The notes under the pieces: model-generated | Database searches by the model: none | Seen by the model: the letters and a program-made list of their open reading frames with translations, nothing else | Told to the model about the DNA's origin: nothing | In this document: in pieces, positions 23,801 to 39,170 of the stretch | How the letters are laid out: each line of letters begins with the position of its first letter | How positions within the stretch are numbered: the stretch's first letter is position 1 | Position numbers and translations under genes: made by a program | Source: Pegea sp. RAD2-039 | Taxonomy: Eukaryota; Chordata; Thaliacea; Salpida; Salpidae | Direction of reading: 5' to 3' | NCBI GenBank assembly: GCA_034620365.1 | Contig: JAQGEQ010000263.1 | Coordinates: forward strand, 1,116,001 to 1,180,000 | Length of the DNA: 64,000 nt

Positions 23801-24731
23801 TAATCAGTATCTAAAAATATTTAAGTTGAAACAAACTTGATATTATTAATTGTTTTACTTAAAAATGGTTTAAAAAAATTAATTTTTGGCAAACATTATT
23901 TTATACATCTGATAAAAAATGGTATTTTAAAGTTGTTTTTAAATATTTGCAAATGTTTACGAATATTAAACAGTTACTTATAAAAGATTTACCATCAGCT
24001 GATATCATTTTATATTTTTGGTCTTTCTAAACATATAATAATCTAAAAATACCTTCTTAAAATGTGTTTACATAATCCAAATTTTGAATTAAGAACTTTA
24101 GATTTCTTTATAAACCGAAAACACCCCAGCTCTAGATATTCTAAACTTATTTTAATATACAAAACAATTTAAAGATTGATATTTCGATATTTAAATAAGA
24201 TGTAATTTTACTGAAATTCAATAATCTTAGATAAAATATCCAAAAATAAAACAAAAGTATTTTAAATATAGAATTTTTTGTGAGATAATCAAAACTTTTG
24301 AGCTATCTATAAATGGTAGGGAAATATTATTGAATAATCAAACATTATGAAAGTTGAAATATAAACAGAAGGCCTTATATACCAGAAAATAAAAATCCTT
24401 TTATTTCAACTTAAACACTAAATGTGATGGCAGTTAAGTTTTGTAATTAGTTACTATGTACTTTGGATATAAGGAAACCTTTTGAGTGTTTTAGTCAAAG
24501 CAGTTGACCAATAAATTCAAATTTGAAATCTTTTTAATGTAGTGACAAACTATGAGATTAGTTTATCTTTTTGTAATTAAGTTTAGTAAACACTAGCTTT
24601 GGTTTAATTTAAATAAAAAATATAAAGTTTTGTGACTTAGTTTTGAATATCAAATACAAATTATCATAATGATTACTAAAGTTTAATTTCCATTATGATT
24701 TTGTTTTATGTTTTATAGGAAAATATTCAAG
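23801..24731. other. Non-coding spacer before the metalloproteinase gene
   Basis: The sequence is AT-rich with no supported gene. A tract ending TTTTATAG just before 24719 looks like a splice acceptor, so the metalloproteinase may have a separate 5' UTR exon in this spacer. Confidence 0.4.
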
Positions 24732-29858
<5,127 letters not shown>

Positions 29859-30189
29859 TTTATGGATTGAAGCTTTCTCAGTTTGCTTTCTAGCTTTTCT
29901 ATTTCTGTAATAATTTTCTTTACAGTACTTATAACAGTATCATAAAAGTTTTTTCGAATCAATAAAACAAGATGTATCAAAAATACTAAATTAATCTTTT
30001 GACGTATCAGCAAGTTTCAGAAAAAAAACTGTTCTCTCTTATAGCTATTTAGGTTTTTCAATTAGTGAATTGAATTATTTAATTTGCAATTTTATTTTTA
30101 TACTAATTCTTCTTGATCCAATTCCACAATATTATGTTATCAAATCTTTCTAATACAAGTTTAAAAAAATCAATCAGTAAATTTTCTTT
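29859..30189. other. Spacer between convergent genes
   Basis: About 330 bp of AT-rich sequence between the stop of the metalloproteinase (+) and the stop of the next gene (-). It probably holds both 3' UTRs. No other feature was seen. Confidence 0.5.
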
Positions 30190-31774
30190 CTATATTTTCC
30201 AACTCGATAAATTTGTATATTTTTTATCTTCCATTTGAACATTTGTCCCTGATGAAACCACTACACAAGTTAAAAGAGCTTTGCGAAGATCTGAAGATTT
30301 TACCGCATACGTGATTTTATGAGTAATATATTGAACTAATTTTTTATCTGAAAGGTTGATTTCTTTCAACTTTTTGTTTACTTGCTCTTCAATACTATAA
30401 GCTACAAAATTAAAACAAATTTAATGGGTCAAAAACATTTCATCAAAATTTTATATTTTAGTATAAAAAAGGGCAATGTTCAGAATAATAAATTTTAAGT
30501 TAATTAATAAAATTTTAAAGTTATAAGCCATTTCATTAAAAGTTTAAAGCAGAAAGATTTCTATCAAACATATTTTTTTATAAACTTAGATGCTATCTAG
30601 AGAAGGTAAGTTACAAAATAAGAATAAAAAGTAATGTACTATACCAAATTACAATTATAAGAGGTTTTGAAAAGTAACACTTACAAAAAAGAACTTTCAA
30701 ATCTTTTGTTGGTGAATTTTTTCGTTCAAATCTTTCTCGATGAATTGTTAGGTAGAAATCTTTAATAAATGCGTGCAGCTGTTTGATACAACCATTCTCT
30801 TTGCCACTATTATCAAAGTCCATCTCTACTGCTATTTCATCATACAGTTTGCTCAATTCTCTAAAAGTTATTAAGTTTGATCATAACTTAATTACTTTAA
30901 TTTTTCTTATATTTAGAGCTTTAATAAAGGTAACTAGATTAAAAAGTTGTTTACAAAATCGTTTTTCTACTGATTTATAATTCAGAACTAAAATTTTGTC
31001 GTATATAAATTATTCTTTTAAAGTAATTGCAATCAAATTTTATAAAGCAGTTTAATCATTGTAGTAACTTATCAGTTTTTCTTTGTTGATGTATTTCTTT
31101 TAAACTTTTTACTGCTTTATACGAAGAATCTTTTTTATGTAATCTTTTCAAAATTTTTATGAAAAAGTTTTTAATGAAACAACAAAGCAACATTGAGTCT
31201 TCATCATGTAGAACATGATCAATTATTCCCTGTATTTAATAACAAAATGGTTTTTTCATATTCAAAAATTTACTAAAATGTTACTATGAGATAACTAATT
31301 CAAACTATAAAATCGATTTTAGGTTACAAAATAATGAAATAAAGAATAAAAAGTAGACAAATAATTATCTGCGACCAAAATTAAAGAAGATTACCTGTAA
31401 TACTTTCTCTTTAAGAATTGTATCCATATCTATATAAAAAAGTGCAGCTTGTGTATATCTATCTATTAATTTGTCTGCTAAGACAGACAATTCATCGATT
31501 TCATCATCAAATTTGTTTACTCTTAAATTAAGATCTGTACATCTAAAGTCAATTTTGTTTTAATATTGTACTATAATTAAAGTTTTAATAAATAACTACA
31601 GCTCAAAAACTAATTAAGTATATGATAGCGAGAACTTGAATAAAAGCTAAATACAAAATCAATATTTTTGAATTACTTTGATTCTATCAATTGATAGCTT
31701 TTACTGATTTCTTCTTCAAATTTATCTCCTGATTTGGGAATATTGCCAAGCCTTACCTTATTTATTTCATCCAT
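30190..31774 (-). CDS. Unrecognised 264-residue mostly helical protein
   Basis: Five exons are read: 31774-31677, 31542-31395, 31229-31069, 30860-30685 and 30401-30190. They total 795 nt, all junctions are GT-AG and the frame is continuous, which makes a real gene likely. The protein starts MDEINKVRLGNIPKSGDK. A region with heptad-like spacing (LNLRVNKFDDEIDELSVL) follows, then a central hydrophobic helix-rich part (SMLLCCFIKNFFIKILKRL), an acidic segment (YDEIAVEMDFDNSGKENG) and a C-terminal helical part (SIEEQVNKKLKEINLSDKK) ending in SSWKI. There is no signal peptide and no zinc or catalytic motif that I can see. A small structural or adaptor protein is plausible. I do not recognise the family. 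It lies divergently from UBE3D with 1.4 kb between the start codons. Confidence 0.8.
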
Positions 31775-33208
31775 TTTCAACAAAAGCGATATTTATATAG
31801 TTTGAATTATCTTCGATGATTTTCATATCTAGAGTTTTTTTTAATTGTTTTGTCTAGTTTTTATTAGCAGTAAATTTTGTATGATGTAATAATCATAAAA
31901 ATTTTGAAGTATTGACTAAATTAGTTTATTTCTGACTTAATTTTTTTAACGTAACTTAGCCGTATTTGATAAAAGACCTTAAGTACAAGTTTTACTGATA
32001 TCAAATAATAATTAATATTTAATATTAAACTTAAAATGATAAACATCAACTTAAAATTTATTCTAATATTTTCTACCATAGATTATTATCACAAATACTA
32101 ATTTATGAAAGTAAACTTTCTAACCTAAAAGACAGAATGACTACTTTTTTTTTGATAATATTCCTCTCTAGCGCTTTATAATTTTTTGCAAAAGCAATTT
32201 TATACAACTTTTAGCTATCTCTTATTCAGCATTGTTGGTTTTATGAGATTTTATAACCACATTTTATAACCACATTAATATAAGCCTGTGTTTTAATCTA
32301 TTTTATGCATAGTTTTATACAATTTTTTTTTACTTTTTTGCATACCACACATTAAAAAAACTTGTATTTTTCTTTATAATATATATTTATTTTTTTTTGT
32401 AACCTTCAGATTCATTTTTAGTAGTACTAATGTATATATTTTTATACTTTTGCATTTATTGCTTGGCTCTAATTTTTTCTTTCTAATCGCATCGATATTT
32501 AGAAAATTTTATTTTTTGTTTTATAATCACTAAATGATGTTGAAATGCTACATGATACATCTTGATGATATTGATCGAGTTCAACTATGGTCTAATTTTT
32601 TGTTGTTGTCATTGTTACTAACAATGCTTCTGTAACTTTATGGTAATAATGTCATCCATAAATCATAAACTATCTAAAGATAAATTTGTTATCAAAGTAA
32701 AAGCTTTTTTTATTGTAATAAGTTTTTTTCTATAGAAAATTTATATGTTTTTTATATATTTTATCAATTTATTCACTTTAATTCTTCATTGCTGTAATAA
32801 GCTTGCTAATGGTTTTAATTCAAACTTTTTGACAAAAAATTGAGATTTTGTTTATTAATTTCATTTATTTAAAAAATGATATAAAATTGATTTTATATAC
32901 TTTGTTAATAATAAGTTAAAGCTTTATAGGGTTTGAGAAACTATTAAAAACTTATTAGTTTCATTCAAATGTAATCTATTATCTACCTTTATATGTTTAG
33001 TGCTATTTAGCATGGCCTTATTATTATAATTGTATTTAGTACAATTTTTTGCTTCTACCTAATTAGCATTTTTTTAGTAAGCATTGTAATTATTAATTAA
33101 GTTTTTCTTGTATTAAAGACTAATTATTTTTTCTTTATCTTTAAACTTTTATTTTAATCTTATAAAGTCATAAGTTTTGATTTTTTGAAAAAATAAGCTT
33201 AATTTAAA
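31775..33208. other. Intergenic region between divergent genes
   Basis: The 1.4-kb AT-rich stretch separates the start codons of the unknown helical gene (-) and UBE3D (+) and so must contain both promoters. A small direct duplication of TTTTATAACCACA is at about 32251-32276. No open frame of interest was seen. Confidence 0.5.
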
Positions 33209-36200
33209 ATGAAAGAATCTGTAGAAAAAAGTCCTTACTTTGTGGAAGTGTTTCAAAATATTCAGAGTGCAAATATATTTCTGAGGTAAATATTATATTA
33301 TCATATCTTCTTTAGTAAATAGTTGATGAACAACATGTTACATATAATTCCTTTTTTACATATTCTATAGACCATAGTTTTAGTTCCTTTAAAAAAAGTT
33401 TTTAGGTTTCATTTTAAAGATTTATTACAAATGATAAAAATAAACATTGCTCTTATAAAAACAGTATATTCCAGTTTGGTTTGTTAAAGTAGTTTTTAAC
33501 TAAATTCATTAAATTAGTGTAACAAGTATCTCAAAGTATGTTTGTTTTTAAGCTAATTGTTTAAAAAACAATATGATTTAATATAATCTATTTTATAGAG
33601 GTGATGATCAACCAGCTCAACTTGATATAAGACCTAAAAGTATTGTAACAAAGCAATCAAATGGTAAAGAGTTTTCATACAATTTACCAGTTGAGATTGA
33701 ACCATATTCAGCCTGCTTGATAAACCAGCATATCAATGAAGGTAATATGTTTGAGGAAATAGAAATTCTACTTTTTATGGAATATTTTTTGTTAAAAACA
33801 TTTATAAATTGCTATCCATTATGATACAGAACTGAATATTTTTATAAAAAAAAGTATTTTTAGGTATCTCAATAAAATTTCGGTTATCACCAAGTTATGA
33901 CCATCATAGCAGTCGTATGAGTAATTCCATCAAACGGTATGGTAATGAAGTATTTCACCTTGAGAAAGAAATTAGTCAATGTGGCTGTCGAATGTGTGGT
34001 AACTCTATTTTTGGAGATTATGTGTAAGTATTTGGTAGCTAAAGATAATGTAAAGATATCACAATCTTTTATGGGTATTGAATATCCATATGATACTAGT
34101 TTAGATATTTTTACTGTTTTCAGAGAGTTTAATCGTGTTTTGCCCTTACCATCTCAGGCGTGGACGGATATGTACAACATGTGGTCTTGCTGTTCTCATA
34201 ATCATTCAGAAAATGGTGATGGCAAAAAAACAAAAACAGGTTTAAAATAATTATTACAAATGTTTCATTCATTTAATTAATCAAAGATTTGTTCTTCAGT
34301 TAATCTTGTGAAAAAAATGCAACCTCGTGAAAGTGATTGTTTAATTGGAGATATATTTTTTATGGTTCATAGTAAGGTAGTAGACAAAGATAATGTGGTA
34401 TTCAGAAAGTCAAAAACAGTAAGAATATATTGATTTATGAGTGACTGTTTCTTGTAATTGTTGATGATATTGTGTTTTGCTCATATTTTCTAGAAAGATG
34501 TTTGGTATATTAAATGTGGAAGGTGTAGAGGTTTAATTGGTGAAACAGATCAAGTTGCCATTGATAAAGTTTCTGCTTATAAAATATACAAATCGTGTGT
34601 TGAAATGATTACTGGTGCTATAAAACCAAATACACTAGAACAAGTTGTAAGGTAAATATCATAAATCGAAATGTGAAGTCTTAGCATTTGATATAATAAT
34701 CTTTAATTCATTTAATAATAAAAATTAACTTTTAAATATTTGTTTAATTAAAATTATATACAAATTTGCTAGAAGTATTTTATTTACAAAAACCCATCTT
34801 CTGAACTTTTTTAGCAGCTGTTATTTTTTTGTTTTTAATAATACCAGGCCACTTTTCTGTAGCGAATTCCACTTGGAAAGAACTATTGCCAAGCAGTTTA
34901 TGACTGCTGCTGATACTCATGTGACCCGCATGCTTGTTATCCAAGACTCTTATAAAAACGTTCATCTTTTAGTAAGTTATATTTACATTATAATTTTTAG
35001 TACAATTATCTGTTGCAAGTTTAGTTAATTATTTACTAGTTTTCAACCTAAATGATTCACCTGAAATATCGTCTATTTTTCAATCTAGGTAAAAGTACTA
35101 AGTAATAGTACTTCTATATATATCGATGGGCCTTCACTAGAGCAAGTTTCTGGTCAAAGTAAGACATTTGTCTGTTTATTCAATCTTTCATTATGAAGAT
35201 TTCATTCATGATCTCTTCTTAATCTTCATTAGTGTCAGTTACTTTGAGATTTGGTATTCAATCTTATGGTGGTGGTGATGCTGTAAATCTTCAGAAATCT
35301 GTAAGAGCTCCTAATACCTCATCACGAACGCCTGCAAAGAATGGAAGAGCTGTAGAAAAGCTATTTGCTTTTTCCCACCACAACTTTGTCGTTGCGTTAG
35401 TTGTGACATCATCTTATCAAATCTCTTGCTGCAATTCTATTTATCTTTTTGTAGTCACAAGTCTGACAAATCTGTGGAGTGCAATGGCCGTGAAAAAGTT
35501 GTCAAAGTTTTATATGCGTGTACTGGCCGTGAAAAAACTAACAAGTTAGTCTTATTTTAATTGCATAAGCTCTATAAAGTTTCATTTTTGATGCTTTTAA
35601 GACGTTGGTTTTTATAACTTTCACAATAAGTGTTTTTTATTGTAATTGATTTATTATTTTGAATTATATTTGAATTTAGAAGTATTCTGTATAAAGTTTA
35701 ACTTTTCTTTAGAATTCAGAATATTTTTTCCCCAATATAAATCATCAACATTTAAGACTTTTTATAATTCTGCATCTTAAATGTAGTTTGTTACTAGTTG
35801 GAGAAAAAGTGAAACTATTAAATCTAGAGTTGCATTGTATTGAAAGTACTGGTTGAAAACGTTCTTGGATGTAACCTTAACTTGCAATTAGACTTTTAAT
35901 GAATCCTTGAACTTCTCAGTAAAACATCAATTTAAGATCAAAAAAATTCGGAGATAAAGTCCTAAATAAACTCCAGGATAGATTTAATAAGGGTCTTTCT
36001 GATTTTTAAGATTTTGCTTTGATAAATTAAAGTTATTTTTCTGATCTCGAAGAATCTCATCATTTTGATGTTTCAGACTTTTCAATCAATGGCGCAAAGA
36101 TGAAAGAACATTAACTTTAACTTATCCAGTGGATTTATGTCTACAAGCTGCCCTTATTTTAATGGCTAACACTCTTACTATGCCAATTACAAATAGAACT

Positions 36201-36239
36201 CTTGATGATTTCTCTGTTAGCTTTCTTAGAAGTGAATAA
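33209..36239 (+). CDS. UBE3D: E3 ubiquitin-protein ligase E3D (HECT-like)
   Basis: UBE3D is a cytosolic E3-ligase-related protein reported to bind the E2 UBE2C and cyclin B. Eleven exons are read: 33209-33285, 33599-33741, 33864-34023, 34124-34239, 34300-34418, 34494-34651, 34863-34971, 35089-35158, 35233-35395, 35455-35544 and 36077-36239. They sum to 1368 nt (455 residues; human 389). Family landmarks are the Cys pairs in ISQCGCRMCGNSIFG, then RVLPLPSQAW with a downstream WSCCSH, ESDCLIGDIFFMV, and the second Cys pair in WYIKCGRCRGLIGE. A C-terminal region around KVVKVLYACTG ends with LDDFSVSFLRSE. The donor after 35395 (GTTAGT) and that after 35544 (GTTAGT) are weak but frame-consistent. 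The extra length relative to human lies mainly in low-complexity inserts. Confidence 0.92.
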
Positions 36240-36334
36240 TGCTTACATGCTTTTCACTCTAATATTTTTACAAATTTTCATCTTTTGCTAAGAAGAGCTG
36301 AAGTCTACTGAAGTGAGAAGGATGTATTTCATTT

Positions 36335-36550
36335 TTATTTATTTTTAAACGATATCAGATTACTTCCTGTAATTGCTGAGATCACAAGAAGATCGTTTTT
36401 AATGAAACTCAGCAGTGATTTCGTTTTTGGTGATTTATTTCTTCTACTGCCAGATTCAAAACTTGGTGTATATTGAAAATTTGATAAATTATCTAAACTT
36501 GAATGGTCGTTTGTTGAAATGTTCTTTGATTTAATTTTCTTTTGCGTCAT
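36335..36550 (-). CDS. Possible small ORF, 71 codons, family unknown
   Basis: The minus-strand frame starts ATG ACG CAA and has a basic, Ser-rich first half (GSRRNKSPKTKSLLSF) and a hydrophobic second half (NDLLVISAITGSNLISF). It lies 95 bp beyond the UBE3D stop on the opposite strand. It could be a short single-exon gene, the last exon of an unseen gene, or chance. There is no homology that I recognise. Confidence 0.3.
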   Translation of the reverse strand: MTQKKIKSKNISTNDHSSLDNLSNFQYTPSFESGSRRNKSPKTKSLLSFIKNDLLVISAITGSNLISFKNK

Positions 36551-39170
36551 TTTTATAATGCCTAAGTTGTTTAGTGTCTTATTAATAAATCACCTCTAAT
36601 ATATTTTGTCTTTTTTTGTTTTATAAAATTTCTTTTATTCGAGACTTAGTATAGAATTTTTATTTATATAAATATTACAGCAGTTAATTAAATTTATTCT
36701 TGAATAATGATATTTCTATAATAAATACTATTATGAAGTCAGTTTATTTGTTTCTCATAAGTTATAGAACTCGCTTGTCAGTCACCAACCAAGCTTAACT
36801 ATTTAAAGTGATGGGAGTAAAAAGCGTTCACAAACAGTCACTATAAATCCAGAAAGGTAAAAGATGGAAAACATTAGAGAGTAAAAGTAAGTAATATTAT
36901 TAGAAAGAAGTTTCAAGCTCAGTAACAAAACTGCGCTAATCTCAATAGCGCTATCTTTTGAATTAAAGCTCTACTTCTTCAACTTCTAACTATCGATAGC
37001 TTGATTCAAAAGCCACTCCAATATTCTAGTTGAATGTATAGGTAATGAGCAAAAAGTCTTGATTTTCAAGTTTTATAGATTAAGCTTGTTCCTATTTTGT
37101 TGTAAGGCTTATATTCGCCAGTTATTCGGCCAAGCACTTAGACAATAGAATCAGGAAGATGCAGAAGAGTAGCGAAGGGCACTAGTGATCCAGGAAGATT
37201 CCTCTTTTGATGTTTATTTTGGGCAAAACCTTGATCTTGTTGCTACTTCACAGTTGTGTTGCAGTCCAGTTTTTCAATGAATATTTTATTACTGATCTCA
37301 TTCAGTACAACTTCATTGGTATCATGTTTTAACAATTAGGGACACTATCGTAGGCTTTAACATAGTTTACAAGTGTCACTTTCTTTATTCAGCCGAACGT
37401 TGGTCTTCATATGGATTGGACTACTGATTTAAAAGAACACAACGAACTTCCACCTTAATTGAAATTTTTATAGTTGTAAATAGTTTTGTTTTGAGGAGAT
37501 ATATTATACAGAACATTGTGCGGCTTATTTAAATTCAAGTCACCTCCAAAACAACATAATAAACAGACAAATTAGTAAAAGTTTGAGATTGGGAAAGTAA
37601 AGCACAAAGTTGTCAAAAATTGTGGAACATTATAGCTTGGTTGAAAATTTGATGTAACAAAGAGCTGTAAAAACAGATATTATTAAATATCGAAGATAAA
37701 TGCATGACCCATATTATCTAAAGTTAGCTTACAGGACAGATATAATTATTTAATTACTCAAAAAAAACATGTTTTGAAAATCAGCGATGCCTACAAAGCT
37801 CATATAACTATGAAGTTAGTTGGATATATTACCCTTTACCAACATTTTTACTATTGGTAGTTTTGGTAGTAAATTTTGTGAGCTCCTAAGTGCAATATTT
37901 TTTTTTATATTTTAGTGTTTTTTCTACAATCTATGCTACTTTCTTGTACAATAATGAACCAAAATATCTTAAAAAAATATTTTCTAAGAAAGTTAATTAA
38001 CATAATCATTTTTTAAAAATTGATTTTAGCTTGACTTTAATTTTCTATTTATTTATTTATATATGTATTTATTTATCTTATATTTCCTTTCAGTCAAAAT
38101 ATAAATTTGTGATCAAATACATTTTAAGATTAGGTTGATTTGTACACTAGGAAAATTGTGAGCTCTTTAAATCAGTAAGCTTGTTTTACTATTAGTTTAA
38201 ATATTTAACGCAATCAAATTATCAATTTGAAACTGTACTACTTGCAAGATATTGTAAGCTTTGGCTAAAATTAGACTTTTAAGTAACATAATAAAGCCAT
38301 TTTGCAATCGTTAACTGAAAAAATACATTGGTATATTTAAGTTTTTCAAAAAGACATTCAGCAGAAAAAAACTTTCTTCTGCTAGTCTATGAGTTATCAT
38401 TAAGTGATTGAAATAAATTACTCTTTATGTGTTTTTATGGACTTCAATGTAGAAATATTTTGTCATCAAGTTCTCAATAATGATAACAGCTAATTTCTAT
38501 TTTAGTTTAGTTTCCTATAAGGGACTTTTTTGGCAAAACTTGTAACTTTTCTGAAAGTTTGTTTTTTGCAACCATCTAATTTATTATTTATACGTTAATG
38601 GACTCAAGCATGCAGTATGAGCTTATTTTTTTACTTTAAAAAAGAAGTACATCGCAGGAAAGATCACAAAATAAAATAATTAGTCATGTGTTTCAATGAA
38701 TACTCTTATTTTAAACTTTTAAATTGTTATTTTAATTAAATTAACTCAGTATTTACTCATTTATGTTAAATCTAGGTTTTATATATTAATGATTTGTTGC
38801 TATCGTATTTTCAAATTTGTTTAATTTTTTTATTAATCATTCTTTTATATTTATTCTTTAGAATAAATCTTTAAAAACTATTCTTTTTTTACAAATGACT
38901 GTTTTTATTAAATAAGTTATTTTTAATTTACCTTTTATTAACTTATAGTTATCTTTTAAAGTTTTCTATAACTCCTCTGAAAGTAATTTTATTTGTTAGT
39001 ATTAACCAGGTAAAATTCAAAGCTGCATTTATAGCATTTTGAAAAAAAAAATCTTACAAATAAGGAAAATTACTATAAGCATTTTTTAGATTATAAATTT
39101 AAGACTATAAAACATGTAATTTTAAAAGAAACAACTTTATAAGCAAGGTATTTTGTCAATTTTTAAAGAA
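36551..39170. other. Non-coding spacer upstream of KRIT1
   Basis: About 2.6 kb without a supportable gene. The last kilobase is very AT-rich with T-tracts and probably contains the KRIT1 promoter and any 5' UTR exon. Confidence 0.5.

Noticed and set aside
33939-34250. 103-codon plus frame in the UBE3D region
   Set aside because: It is out of phase with the first UBE3D part and spans the intron 34024-34123; splicing that intron gives the conserved family sequence.
34780-34965. Minus-strand 61-codon frame over UBE3D exon 7
   Set aside because: It is the shadow of the conserved plus-strand exon encoding LERTIAKQFMTAADTHVTRM.
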